Source of the DNA: Crocinitomicaceae bacterium
Lineage (GTDB): Bacteria > Bacteroidota > Bacteroidia > Flavobacteriales_D > Crocinitomicaceae
DNA: 64,000 bases
Assembly (NCBI GenBank): GCA_023262855.1
Contig: JALQYQ010000051.1
Coordinates: 1-64,000, forward strand
Reading direction: 5' to 3'
This document shows positions 37,101-45,668 of the stretch, in pieces. How positions within the stretch are numbered: the stretch's first letter is position 1; each line of letters starts with the position of its first letter. The notes beneath the pieces were generated by a model. The model was not told where the DNA came from, did no database searches, and saw only the letters and a list, made by a program, of their open reading frames with translations. The translations under genes and the position numbers were made by a program.

Positions 37101-39156
37101 ACGTGAAACTTGGTGTAGAAACAACCATTCCATTCGAAGCTGGAGATGTAACACTTACAACAGGAACCAAACAAGGTTGATAATTGATTGTAATCGTTTC
37201 TGTGTCTGTTCCACAACTGTTTGTAGATTTAATCACAATTGTATTCAAGCCAGGATTCAACGTTAATGTTGCTTGCAAATTACTTGTAGCATTGTTGAAT
37301 GAGAAGTTTGTAATCGCACGAGTGTTATGCGTTACCGTGATTCCTTGACCATTGTTTGAATTCAAAACAGATGCATTCAACACAAAATTTGGTGAAGAAA
37401 CTGTTGTGCCATTTGATGCAGGTGCAATTGGAGTAATTACCGGAGCAACACACGTTTGGTAATTCACAGTTACTGTTTCTGTCGCTGTTCCACAACTATT
37501 TGTAGAAGTAATAACAAATGTATTTAAACCTAAAGCCAAGGTAACTGTTGCTTGAGCAGCGCCTGTTGAAGCATTGTAGTTTACATTCGTTAAGGCGCGT
37601 GTGTTGTGTGTTACTTTAACTTGACTATTAGCACCATTTTGAATTAAAGCAGACAAGGTAAAGTTTGCTGAACTCACTGTTGTTCCACTTGTCGTTGGAG
37701 AAACTAAAGTAATACTTGGAACAATACATGTTTGATAATTCACAGTATAAGTCTGTGTCATTGTTCCACATGCATTTTGAGCTGTAATCACAAAAGTATT
37801 CATTCCAGGAGCCAAGTTCACAGAACTTTGAAGTGCCCCAGAAGTGGTATTGAAGGTGAAGTTCGAAATATTCACATTGTTTTGTGATACCGTAATTTGT
37901 TGGTTGGAAGCATTTTGAACAACAGCACTTAAGTTGAAAGGTGCCGATGTAACTGTTTGTCCACTAACTGTTGGATTCACCATTGTAATAATTGGTGATT
38001 TACATTCTTGGTAATTAACGGTAATGATTTTTACATCAGATCCACAGCTGTTTTTTGCAGAGATTTCAAACGTATTCATTCCAGGAACTAGCACAACTCC
38101 AGCTTCTAAACGATCGGTTTCTGCATTGTAGCTGAATGTGTAATTGTTCACGTTGTTTTGAAGAACAACAATGTTTTCTCTTCCAAGTACATTTTTAATC
38201 TCCGCTACAAGTTGGTAATTTTGAGTTGTTGCAACTACTCCATTCGAAGTTGGATTGATATACATGACTGTTGGGTTCAAACAACCACCAGCTGTATTGT
38301 AGTTATCAACGTTTCCAATTGTATTTTCTGTGTGATCTGCTCTTCCACCTCTAAAACGGAAATTCACAAATGCAGAAGTGTAGTGATAAATATCACGGTA
38401 TTTACTAGAAGGATCAATATAACCATCGAAATTATCAACTAAGGTAAATGTTGTTTTGTGCTCCAATCCAATTGTCACACGTTTTCCAACTTGATAACCA
38501 ATTCCAAAACCTAAGCTTGGCATGAACTTCACATTATAGGTGCTTTCTTTGGTTCCATCTAATGGTGAATCATACATTCCATCTACCAAACTATTGATAT
38601 ATGGTTTGCTTGTTACTTGATTTGGATCATAATTATAGTAACTGTCTGTAAGGTCAATTTGGTTTTGCAAATCGCCATACGATTGATACCAAGTAAAACC
38701 AACACCTCCAAAAATGTATGGATCAATTCCTGTACGCTCGCGAACACCATTGGCGTGAAGCACAAGTTCCAAGGCAAGACGATGTACATCTGCTTGGAAG
38801 TTGTTTATCGTGAATCCCAATGAATCCTTGTACGTTTGTAGCGCGTAGCCAGGTTGATTTGTTGGATTGTAACTGTTTAAAGATGTAGAATCATAATCTT
38901 GACCGTACCAGAATCCACGCAAGTAGCGGGCACGGATGTCAAAATATATTCTCTTTCCGTAATTGTAGTTATATGATCTACCCAAGGTTAATCCATATCC
39001 AACATTATTACGGTTTGCCACATCAGTGGTTTGCCAAGTTGTTCCAAGATTGAATCCTAAGAACCACTTCGAACTATTATCGTAATCTATCTTTTGGGAA
39101 AATAATGATCCCATGGATAGAAGTAGGCTGAATGCGAGAGTAACTATTTTGTTCAT
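34117..39156 (-). CDS. Giant outer-membrane barrel plus 14 Ig-like repeats
   Basis: 1679 residues. Signal peptide (VTLAFSLLLSMGSLFSQ). Residues ~25-270 look like an outer-membrane barrel (KWFLGFNLGTTWQ, YIFGGVGFTWYQSYGD, SLGFGIGYQVGKRVTIGLEHK, FVNFRFRGG). From residue ~292, fourteen ~92-residue repeats follow, each beginning Cys-x-x-P, with 'TNFSFNNATGA', 'LNPGLNTFV' and 'NxCGT.....TVNY'. The paired Cys at the start and in CGT would form a disulfide in each repeat. The last ~100 residues have a Gly/Ser linker, then TTICHTENGVSTTLEIP ... PAHQAHGDKIGAC, a His/Cys motif found at the ends of many Bacteroidota surface proteins. A barrel carrying a long repeat rod suggests an adhesin, but there is no recognised sorting tail. 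Confidence 0.7.
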   Translation of the reverse strand: MNKIVTLAFSLLLSMGSLFSQKIDYDNSSKWFLGFNLGTTWQTTDVANRNNVGYGLTLGRSYNYNYGKRIYFDIRARYLRGFWYGQDYDSTSLNSYNPTNQPGYALQTYKDSLGFTINNFQADVHRLALELVLHANGVRERTGIDPYIFGGVGFTWYQSYGDLQNQIDLTDSYYNYDPNQVTSKPYINSLVDGMYDSPLDGTKESTYNVKFMPSLGFGIGYQVGKRVTIGLEHKTTFTLVDNFDGYIDPSSKYRDIYHYTSAFVNFRFRGGRADHTENTIGNVDNYNTAGGCLNPTVMYINPTSNGVVATTQNYQLVAEIKNVLGRENIVVLQNNVNNYTFSYNAETDRLEAGVVLVPGMNTFEISAKNSCGSDVKIITVNYQECKSPIITMVNPTVSGQTVTSAPFNLSAVVQNASNQQITVSQNNVNISNFTFNTTSGALQSSVNLAPGMNTFVITAQNACGTMTQTYTVNYQTCIVPSITLVSPTTSGTTVSSANFTLSALIQNGANSQVKVTHNTRALTNVNYNASTGAAQATVTLALGLNTFVITSTNSCGTATETVTVNYQTCVAPVITPIAPASNGTTVSSPNFVLNASVLNSNNGQGITVTHNTRAITNFSFNNATSNLQATLTLNPGLNTIVIKSTNSCGTDTETITINYQPCLVPVVSVTSPASNGMVVSTPSFTFSGLIQNSNNGQGVSLKLNNASITNYSFNNASGAIQATVNLLPGLNTFILTSTTSCGTDAETVVVNYQPCVLPTVNITSPVSNGLTVTSASFNLTALIQNTNNGQGIAVKLNNTAITNYSFNATTGVLQANVSLAPGLNTFVITATTACGTDSKTVTVTYNNCIPPVITIVTPSTNGTTVNNANFNFSALVQNVGTGQQGVSLSLNGRAITNYSLNSATGSLTSSVVLVPGLNTFIVTVNTPCGTDTETITINYSNCTAPVVNFVTPASNGTNVSNPTFVLNATIQNSNNGQGITFNQNGNNVTNFSFNNATGAFQSTVTLNPGINTFVLSSLNACGTDAETVSVTYTPCVAPTITVVTPSMNYSTQTTANFTFGALITNSNNGQGISLKLNNVPVTNYSFNNATGALQASMTLNPGENTVLVSITTPCGTASQTVVVTYNNCIAPAITLNMPASTTVTSSSYVLGATIQHATNGQGITLNVNGRGITNFSFNNATGAFQSTINLVPGLNTIVLSITTPCGTDAVTLTLNYNNCVPPTVSLTNSVASGATVSNPAFTFNALLTNMGNGQGITYSFNGSNSVPANFNSTTGALSSNVTLVTGVNTFVVNATNACGTASQQYTVIYKPCVLPVVTFVNPANSGMTVNSSSFTLNASVLNVENSSNIVFTQNGNQLTNFTFNSSVGLVGKITLNNGANTFVITATNACGTTTQTVTVNYTPCVMPVISFTNPSTSGMVVNTASMSLNASISNLTANSSVNVTQNGSPIQGFSFNQSTGLTGKVNLNTGLNTFVVTATNDCGTVSETITVTYQPCVAPVITFISPATNGMTVSDQNFAFSASVLNPGNVMALKLNNRAITAFSYDNSTSLFNANLPLIQGTNTIMLTVTNDCGTTTETITVNYVPSTSGSGDNSGSTGDGSGTTGNGGQIGHAKTTICHTENGVSTTLEIPLSEWPAHQAHGDKIGACPENKIKLEGKPELKPSESTPKTPTTGRGGL

Positions 39157-39270
39157 ATGCCATTATATTAAATTGTTCGGCGAAAAAAAACCTATTATTG
39201 TGCCAAAAAAACATAACTTCATCTTTTTGGCGGATTAAAACTATACATTTTATTCCAAGGCTGATTAAAT

Positions 39271-39287
39271 TTGTTGTTATTTGTTAG
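39271..39287 (+). promoter_or_regulatory. Upstream element shared with the OmpA gene (copy 1)
   Basis: TTGTTGTTATTTGTTAG, 22 bp before the start of the type B CTD protein. It matches 16 of 17 bases of 41608-41624, upstream of the OmpA-family lipoprotein gene. It may be a promoter or binding site that co-regulates the cluster. Confidence 0.4.
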
Positions 39288-39308
39288 AAAAACAAGGGGT
39301 TGAAGAAC

Positions 39309-40595
39309 ATGAAACTGAAGGTTGTTATTTTATTGTTAATGCCGTTTTTGCACCACAATTTGTTGGCGCAACAGTCTTACAATAAGTGTAATTCAGCTCT
39401 TGAACTTTGCCCAAATCAGCTCTTTTCGGTTTCGAATATCGATGCCAATAAAACATTTTGTCCGGGTTGTGAAGATGATTTTACCTTTTGTTTCACCTCC
39501 AATAATTCAATTTGGTTCACGTTTACAACGAATGCAACAGGTGGAGCAGTTCAAGTTGATTTTACCAATTTAGTTTTTCAAACAAATCCTGGTCAGGACA
39601 ATGCCCTTCAAGCAACGATGTTTTCTGCCACAGTTCCTTGTAATGCCGCTTCTTACACTGCTATTGGAAATTGTGTTTCGAATGGTACGGCACCTTTTTC
39701 CTTAACAAGCGCAGCACTTTTACCTTCGACTACTTATTATATTGTTGTTTCAGGCGATATGAGTGGGGCTGGAATTACTGCCGCCGCCGAATGTTCGTTT
39801 GATTTATCCATAAGTGGTGCCGCTGTAGACCGTCCAATTCCTTCAATTTCCTTAACAACAAGTTCAACAGCTATTTGCTTGAATGAAATTTTCACAGCCA
39901 ATGCAACTGTAACTGACTGTCCAGATACAGGAAATTATACGTGGTTTGTGAATGGAATTGAAGTTGCAACAACTACGCTTCCAAGCTTTCAATCAAGTAG
40001 CTTGCAGGATGGAGATATTCTTTCTGTAGAAACAAGTTGTTATTTATTGTGCGCTGAAATTGTCACTACAGCAACACCTGCCATTTCAGTTTATTCCTTT
40101 CCACTTGATGCAGGATCCGACCAAACAATTGCAACGGGATCATCTACGACACTTTCAGGAACAACAACCGCACCCGTTTATTCTTGGTCTCCAACATTTT
40201 ACGTTAGCAATCCAAACAGTTTGACACCAATTGCATTTCCTGAAACAACAACGTTTTTTACATTAAGTGCAACAGAGAATGGCTGTACACAAGAAGATTA
40301 TGTCACAATTACAATCACTGAAGAGCTTGTTTTTCCAACCACTTTTTCACCAAATGATGACAATACAAATGACGTTTGGGAAATTACAGGGGTAAGTAAT
40401 TATCCAAATTGTTTTGTACGCATTTTTGATCGTTGGGGACAAGAAGTGTTTCAATCGACTGGCTATTCGAAACAAAAAGCATGGGACGGAACAAGTAAAG
40501 CTGGAAAATTGGCAGAGGGCGTTTACTTCTACATTGTTGAATTACGCGATCCTGATAAGCAAGAATTTAAAGGAAGCATTACCTTGATTCGATGA
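39309..40595 (+). CDS. Secreted protein with gliding-motility-type (type B) C-terminal domain
   Basis: 428 residues from the ATG at 39309 (a TTG at 39300 would add three residues). Signal peptide VVILLLMPFLHHNLLAQ. Residues ~25-170 form a Cys-rich beta domain (YNKCNSALELCPNQLFSVSN ... FCPGCEDDFTFCFTSNNSIWFTF), followed by an Ig/PKD stretch. The C-terminal ~85 residues (VFPTTFSPNDDNTNDVWEI ... FVRIFDRWGQEVFQS ... WDGTSKAGKLAEGVYFYIVEL) are the classical type B sorting domain. The gene overlaps the PorP/SprF gene by 4 bp (ATGA). Type B proteins are typically paired with a PorP/SprF partner, and this is the expected gene order. Confidence 0.88.
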   Translation: MKLKVVILLLMPFLHHNLLAQQSYNKCNSALELCPNQLFSVSNIDANKTFCPGCEDDFTFCFTSNNSIWFTFTTNATGGAVQVDFTNLVFQTNPGQDNALQATMFSATVPCNAASYTAIGNCVSNGTAPFSLTSAALLPSTTYYIVVSGDMSGAGITAAAECSFDLSISGAAVDRPIPSISLTTSSTAICLNEIFTANATVTDCPDTGNYTWFVNGIEVATTTLPSFQSSSLQDGDILSVETSCYLLCAEIVTTATPAISVYSFPLDAGSDQTIATGSSTTLSGTTTAPVYSWSPTFYVSNPNSLTPIAFPETTTFFTLSATENGCTQEDYVTITITEELVFPTTFSPNDDNTNDVWEITGVSNYPNCFVRIFDRWGQEVFQSTGYSKQKAWDGTSKAGKLAEGVYFYIVELRDPDKQEFKGSITLIR

Positions 40596-41530
40596 AAAGC
40601 AGGTGGATTACATATTGCTTTTTCATGCTTTCAATCTTTGGAAGCGAACTTGTTCTTGCTCAACAAACGCCTCAATACACACAATGGTCGATGCACCAAT
40701 TTGCCTTGAATCCAGCACATGCAGGAATAAAATCGTGTATTGATATTCACACTCTCTATCGTGCACAATGGTTGGGATTTGATGGAGCTCCAAGAAGTGG
40801 ATTTTTGACTTTGAGTACCCCGTTAAAATCAAAACGAAGCAAATACTTAAGTGCGCGACAAGGATTGGGATTGCGCTTTGAAACAGACAAAATTGGGCAA
40901 TTCAACACGAATCGCATGAACATTGCTTATGCGGCGCATTTTAATTTTACACGTGATAATCGTTTGTCATTGGGAATTTATGGCGGTGTCATACAAATGG
41001 GGTACAATCCTGCAAATTCGGTAACAATCAATCCAGACCCTGCAATTTATCAAGAAGCATCGTTTGTTTCACCGGATGCCTCGTTTGGTGCTTGGTGGAA
41101 TGGAAAGAATTATTACTTCGGCTTGGTGATGCAGAATTTATTTCGTCCGAAATGGGATTTAGGAACGGATTCCCGCTATCGTTTTCACACCTTGTTGAAT
41201 GGAGGATATCGTTTAGCGTTGAATGATAAAGTAAGTTTAACACCCGCATTTTTATTAAAAATTCCACCACGTGCTCCAATGGCGCTTGACCTGCAATTAA
41301 TGGCAGATTTTAGTAACAAAGTGAACATTGGAATTGGCTATCGCAACACAGACGCCATGACTTTTTTCGCTGGAATGAAATTCAATCAACGCTTATCCAT
41401 TCAATACTCATTTGACTTAACACTTTCTGCTTTACGCAACGCGAGTAGCAACACACACGAATTATCGATTAGTTTCTCAGCATGTAAACCCGAAAATACA
41501 AATCAATCACGCTGTCCGTTGTTTGAGTGA
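40592..41530 (+). CDS. PorP/SprF-family T9SS outer-membrane protein
   Basis: 312 residues. Signal peptide, then the family hallmark QTPQYTQWSMHQFALNPAHAGIKSCIDIHTLYRAQWLGFDGAPRS (the 'QQ.PQ...Y.....NPA.AG' block) and barrel strands (GLRFETDKIGQFN, LSLGIYGGVIQMGY, SFGAWWNGKNYYFGLVMQNLF, VNIGIGYRNTDAMTFFAGMKF). PorP/SprF proteins are outer-membrane components or partners of T9SS, specific for type B cargo. The 4-bp overlap with the upstream gene implies translational coupling and probably a cognate pair. Confidence 0.93.
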   Translation: MKSRWITYCFFMLSIFGSELVLAQQTPQYTQWSMHQFALNPAHAGIKSCIDIHTLYRAQWLGFDGAPRSGFLTLSTPLKSKRSKYLSARQGLGLRFETDKIGQFNTNRMNIAYAAHFNFTRDNRLSLGIYGGVIQMGYNPANSVTINPDPAIYQEASFVSPDASFGAWWNGKNYYFGLVMQNLFRPKWDLGTDSRYRFHTLLNGGYRLALNDKVSLTPAFLLKIPPRAPMALDLQLMADFSNKVNIGIGYRNTDAMTFFAGMKFNQRLSIQYSFDLTLSALRNASSNTHELSISFSACKPENTNQSRCPLFE

Positions 41531-41607
41531 TTAAGACCCACCACCCGAAGTTATTCAATTTTCACTGTTTATAATTCGCCTTTCCTCGTGCTTTTGGAAG
41601 CCGTAAC

Positions 41608-41624
41608 TTGTTGATATTTGTTAG
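41608..41624 (+). promoter_or_regulatory. Upstream element shared with the CTD-protein gene (copy 2)
   Basis: TTGTTGATATTTGTTAG, 16 bp before the OmpA gene ATG; one mismatch to 39271-39287. Confidence 0.4.
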
Positions 41625-41639
41625 GCTAAAATAAATGTT

Positions 41640-42602
41640 ATGAGATTAAGTGGTGTTATCCTTGGATTATTGGTGTTCGGAGCTTGTGTTCCTGCAAAAA
41701 AATACAACGATTTAGTGGCGCGTGAGAAAAAGTGCAGCGAAGAATTGGAAATGTACAAAACCAATGCACTTAATTACGAAGGCAAGGCAAAAGATCTAGA
41801 AGCACGTTACGATGTGTTGAAGGCCGATGTTGAAAAACTGAAAGGCGATACAACACGCATCGGAAACGAATACCGCATTCTACAAACACAGTACGATAAA
41901 ATGGTTGTTCAAAATGAATCATTGGAAAAAGCATTCGATAAATTGCGTTTATCTGGGGCAAAGGAAACTGCCAATTTACAAGCTGAGTTGGAAAGTAAAA
42001 ACATCGAATTGCAGCGAAAAGAAGATGCTTTGATGACTCTTGAAACAGATTTGAAAGCCAAAGAAGTGTTATTGGCTGAACGTGAACAACGTGTAAATGA
42101 GCTGGAAGAAGCAATTAAACGCAAAGACGAAGCAACGAAATTATTAAAAGCCAAAGTGGCAAACGCATTAAAAGGATTTGAAAGCCAAGGTTTATCTGTG
42201 GTTCAAAAAAATGGTAAAATCTATGTGAGTATGGAAGCGAAATTGTTGTTTGCTTCTGGAAGCACAAGCGTTGAAGCGAATGGTAAAAAGGCCTTGGTTG
42301 AATTAGCAAAAGTATTGGAAAACGAAAAGGAACTGGAAATCATCGTTGAAGGTCACACCGATACTGATAAATTGGTCAGCACAACACATCCAAAATCAAA
42401 TTGGGAATTGTCGGTTCTTCGTGCAACATCTGTAATCGATATTTTGTTGTCTAATTCAAAAATGAATCCAGCACAATTAATGGCAGCTGGTCGTTCTGAG
42501 TTTCATCCTGTGGATCCAAACGACAAAGCAAAAAATCGTCGCATTGAGATTATTATTTCTCCGAATTTGAATGAATTGTTCGATATCATCAACAAAGACT
42601 AA
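41640..42602 (+). CDS. OmpA-family lipoprotein with coiled-coil
   Basis: 320 residues. A short lipoprotein signal (VILGLLVFGAC) has Cys16 as the acylation site. Residues ~20-165 are a long charged coiled coil (CSEELEMYKTNALNYEGKAKDLEARY and following). The C-terminal OmpA domain (~205-315) binds peptidoglycan: FASGSTSVEANGKKALVELAKVL, IIVEGHTDTDKL, NWELSVLRATSVIDILL, AGRSEFHPVDPNDKAKNRRIEIII. It sits 109 bp after the PorP/SprF gene, so it may anchor that export machine to the wall, as OmpA-like proteins of other T9SS clusters do. That role is inference. Confidence 0.88.
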   Translation: MRLSGVILGLLVFGACVPAKKYNDLVAREKKCSEELEMYKTNALNYEGKAKDLEARYDVLKADVEKLKGDTTRIGNEYRILQTQYDKMVVQNESLEKAFDKLRLSGAKETANLQAELESKNIELQRKEDALMTLETDLKAKEVLLAEREQRVNELEEAIKRKDEATKLLKAKVANALKGFESQGLSVVQKNGKIYVSMEAKLLFASGSTSVEANGKKALVELAKVLENEKELEIIVEGHTDTDKLVSTTHPKSNWELSVLRATSVIDILLSNSKMNPAQLMAAGRSEFHPVDPNDKAKNRRIEIIISPNLNELFDIINKD

Positions 42603-42667
42603 ATTCAACGATTTATCGCTTCGAACTACTTCGTTCTTTGCTGAAAATCTTTTAAACGATTAGAGAA

Positions 42668-42697
42668 TTGCTAACCAAGCACGATTGCTTATTTTTG
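42668..42697 (+). promoter_or_regulatory. uvrC promoter with very short leader
   Basis: TTG at 42668-42670, then 19 bp, then TATTTTTG (42690-42697), matching the Bacteroidota TTG/TAnnTTTG promoter. The ATG at 42702 follows after four bases, so the transcript is predicted to be leaderless or nearly so. Confidence 0.55.
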
Positions 42698-42701
42698 CAA
42701 C

Positions 42702-44510
42702 ATGTCGTCTGTAAAAGAACATCTTCAGTTAAAACTCAAAACGCTTCCTGAGAAACCGGGAATCTATCAGTATTTTGATGCTGGAGGTACGATCATTTAT
42801 GTCGGTAAGGCGAAGAACCTTAAGAAACGTGTTTCTTCCTATTTCAATAAAACACTGGACAATGGCAAAACAGTGATGTTGGTAAAACGCATTGCTGATA
42901 TTCAATACATGGTTGTTGACACCGAATTGGATGCTTTGTTGTTGGAGAATAACCTCATCAAAAAATACCAGCCGAAATACAACATTCAGCTGAAAGATGA
43001 CAAAACATATCCTTGGATTTGTATTAAAAAAGAACCATTCCCACGTGTGTTTTCAACGCGCAATGTAATCCGTGATGGTTCAGCCTATTACGGTCCGTAC
43101 CCAAGTGGAAAGGTCATGCATACCTTGCTTTCGCTGATCAAAGAATTGTATCCTTTGCGCAATTGCGCTTATGATTTGGCAGCAAATAAAATCGAGGAAA
43201 AACGCTATAAAGTTTGTTTGGAATATCATTTAGGAAATTGCTTGGCTCCATGCGTTGGCTATGAATCCAAAGCGAATTATGATGAAAAAATTGCGCAAAT
43301 TGAGAACTTGGTGAAAGGTAATATTTCATCCGTGATGCAATTTCTCAAAGATAAAATGGTGCAACATGCCTCCAATCAAGAGTATGAATTGGCGCAAGAA
43401 ATGAAGGTGAAATTACAAACGCTCGAAAATTACAAAGCGAAATCGACCATTGTTTCACCAAGCATACATGAGGTTGATGTTTGTACTTTACTCGATGAAC
43501 CAGATGCAGCGTTTGTGAACTACTTGTGTATTCACAATGGATCAATTATCCACGCATATACCGCCGAAGTCAAAAAGAAATTGAATGAAACCCGTGAAGA
43601 AGTTTTAAGTTATGTTTTGCCCGAATTACGCGAGCGATTTTCAAGTGTTTCAAAAGAAGTTTTGTTGGATGAACCTTTAAATTTAAAGCTCGAAGGCATT
43701 CAGTTTTCCGTTCCCCAACGTGGTGATAAAAAACAATTGGTCGAACTTTCGATGCGCAATGCGAAGTTTTACCGTTTGGAAAAAAACAAACAGGAAAAAA
43801 TTGTAGATCCAGAACGTCATACGAAACGCATTCTCGAGCAAATCAAAACCGATTTCCGCCTAACGGAATTGCCTGTTCACATGGAATGTTTCGATAACTC
43901 CAATATTCAAGGAACGAATCCCGTATCTGCATGCGTTGTCTTTAAAAATGGAAAGCCAAGCAAAGCAGATTACCGTCATTTCAATGTGAAAACCGTGGAA
44001 GGTCCTGATGATTTTGCTTCGATGGAAGAAGCAGTTTATCGCCGTTATCGTCGTTTGTTGGAAGAAGGACAATCCTTGCCGCAAATGATAATTATCGATG
44101 GTGGAAAGGGACAATTAGGTGCAGCATTGAAAGCGTTGGAAAAATTGGATTTACGTGGAAAGGTTGCTATCGTTGGTATTGCGAAACGATTGGAAGAGAT
44201 TTTCTTTCCTGGAGATTCGTTGCCTATTTACATTGACAAGCGATCGGAGAGTTTAAAGGTTGTTCAGTTCATGCGCAATGAAGCCCATCGCTTTGGTATC
44301 ACACATCATAGAAATCGTCGAAGTAAAGGAGCGCTTACATCTGAATTAACCTCAATCACAGGTATTGGACCAAAAACCCAAGAAGATTTAATGAAAGCAT
44401 TTAAAACCGTTTCGGCAATTAAAAATGCATCAATGGATTCACTGGTGTCGGTGATTGGCGCTGCAAAAGCGAAAATTGTACACGGTTATTTTTCAACCGA
44501 GTCCAAGTAA
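42702..44510 (+). CDS. uvrC: UvrABC excinuclease subunit C
   Basis: Makes both incisions in nucleotide excision repair. 602 residues, normal length. N-terminal GIY-YIG domain (PGIYQYFDAGGTIIYVGKAKNLKKRVSSYF, catalytic Tyr and Arg, then TELDALLLENNLIKKYQPKYN with the metal Glu), a Cys-containing region (CLEYHLGNCLAPCVGY), a UVR coiled coil (~215-240), an RNase H-like nuclease core (MECFDNSNIQGTNPVSACVVF, IIDGGKGQLGAAL) and tandem helix-hairpin-helix at the C-terminus (TGIGPKTQEDLMKAF). Single gene with its own promoter. Confidence 0.97.
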   Translation: MSSVKEHLQLKLKTLPEKPGIYQYFDAGGTIIYVGKAKNLKKRVSSYFNKTLDNGKTVMLVKRIADIQYMVVDTELDALLLENNLIKKYQPKYNIQLKDDKTYPWICIKKEPFPRVFSTRNVIRDGSAYYGPYPSGKVMHTLLSLIKELYPLRNCAYDLAANKIEEKRYKVCLEYHLGNCLAPCVGYESKANYDEKIAQIENLVKGNISSVMQFLKDKMVQHASNQEYELAQEMKVKLQTLENYKAKSTIVSPSIHEVDVCTLLDEPDAAFVNYLCIHNGSIIHAYTAEVKKKLNETREEVLSYVLPELRERFSSVSKEVLLDEPLNLKLEGIQFSVPQRGDKKQLVELSMRNAKFYRLEKNKQEKIVDPERHTKRILEQIKTDFRLTELPVHMECFDNSNIQGTNPVSACVVFKNGKPSKADYRHFNVKTVEGPDDFASMEEAVYRRYRRLLEEGQSLPQMIIIDGGKGQLGAALKALEKLDLRGKVAIVGIAKRLEEIFFPGDSLPIYIDKRSESLKVVQFMRNEAHRFGITHHRNRRSKGALTSELTSITGIGPKTQEDLMKAFKTVSAIKNASMDSLVSVIGAAKAKIVHGYFSTESK

Positions 44511-44601
44511 TTTCCTTCTTTCGGTTGACTTTCAACGCGGTATTAACAATCATTTCTTCGTAAGCTTTTTCTAGCAGGTGTTTTTTAAAAAGAACAGGTT
44601 T

Positions 44602-44609
44602 TATTTTTG
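44602..44609 (+). promoter_or_regulatory. -7 element close to the amidase start
   Basis: TATTTTTG fits TAnnTTTG and ends five bases before the ATG at 44615, the same short-leader arrangement as for uvrC and dxr. No clear -33 box. Confidence 0.4.
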
Positions 44610-44614
44610 TTCGC

Positions 44615-45571
44615 ATGAAAATGCTGCTTTTACTTTTCTGCTTGAGTGCACTAAGCATTCAAACGTTTGCTCAGAAAGACAAAATCATTGTGGTGATTGA
44701 TCCAGGACATGGAGGAAGTGATCCAGGACATTTATCGAGCAACAAGAATCATTTGCCTGAGAAGGATTTGAATTTGTTGATTGCTAAAAAATTTGGTTCG
44801 TATATCGAGCAAAATATGAAAAATGTGACAATCATTTATACGCGTACAGACGACTCATTCCCTTCTTTGGATGATCGCGTTGAAAAGGCCAATAATGCAA
44901 AAGCTGATTATTTCATTTCGATTCACTGTAATGCGAATGCGCGCACGAATGTTCACGGCACAGAATCGCATGTTCATTCAATGAATTCAAAGAAAGCAGT
45001 GAGTTTAGCAAAAGAGTTTGAAAATGAATTTTCTACTCGTGCAGGTCGACATTCCAGAGGTGTAAAAGACACAGACGATCGCGAACATTCGTTACAAGTA
45101 TTGAAATTCACAAACATGACAAGTGTTTTAGTGGAATGTGGATTTTTAACCAATGAAAAAGAGGCGAATTACTTGAACACAACGAATGGTCAAGATATTA
45201 TTGCTTCAGCGATTTACAGAGGATTTCGCACAACAATACAAAAGGATTTTCCATCCATTAGCTTCATGAAAAATGCGGGCGGCACGAACTCAACGGCAAA
45301 CACAAAGTCAACAAATAACACGACTAACACATCAACTGCTTCTGGCAAATTCACGATACAGATTATGTCTTCGAAGGAACCAATGGATACAGGAGGAGAA
45401 AGTTTCAAAAAAATAGGCTTACCTGTAACGCGCAAGAAACTAAACACCTCAAGTGCTTACAAATATTTATATACAGTAGGAAGTTACGATTCACAAGATG
45501 CAGCTAAGAAAGACTTGGAAAAGGTGAAGAAAAACGGCTTTAAAGATGCTTATATCGTTAAGGTTGAGTAA
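44615..45571 (+). CDS. N-acetylmuramoyl-L-alanine amidase (Amidase_3) with SPOR-like tail
   Basis: 318 residues. Signal peptide LLLLFCLSALSIQTFAQ. The zinc amidase domain (~22-215) has all ligands: DPGHGGSDPGH (His), LPEKDLNL (Glu), FISIHCNA (His) and the catalytic Glu in VLVECGFLTN. It cuts the bond between MurNAc and the stem peptide during septation or turnover. A Thr/Asn-rich linker leads to a C-terminal ~75-residue SPOR-like domain (GKFTIQIMSS ... YKYLYTVGSYDSQDAAKKDLEKVKKNGFKDAYIVK), which would target it to septal glycan. Confidence 0.92.
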   Translation: MKMLLLLFCLSALSIQTFAQKDKIIVVIDPGHGGSDPGHLSSNKNHLPEKDLNLLIAKKFGSYIEQNMKNVTIIYTRTDDSFPSLDDRVEKANNAKADYFISIHCNANARTNVHGTESHVHSMNSKKAVSLAKEFENEFSTRAGRHSRGVKDTDDREHSLQVLKFTNMTSVLVECGFLTNEKEANYLNTTNGQDIIASAIYRGFRTTIQKDFPSISFMKNAGGTNSTANTKSTNNTTNTSTASGKFTIQIMSSKEPMDTGGESFKKIGLPVTRKKLNTSSAYKYLYTVGSYDSQDAAKKDLEKVKKNGFKDAYIVKVE

Positions 45572-45668
45572 ATCCTTTCTATTTTCCGTATTTAGAATTA
45601 TTCCAAAAAAGAACTTTTTTTGACAATTACCGTAGTGTTTGTTACATTCACGGTATAAACTATGCAAA

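Noticed and set aside
35318-37266. Several frames opposite the 14-repeat gene
   Set aside because: They recur with the repeat period and are antisense shadows.
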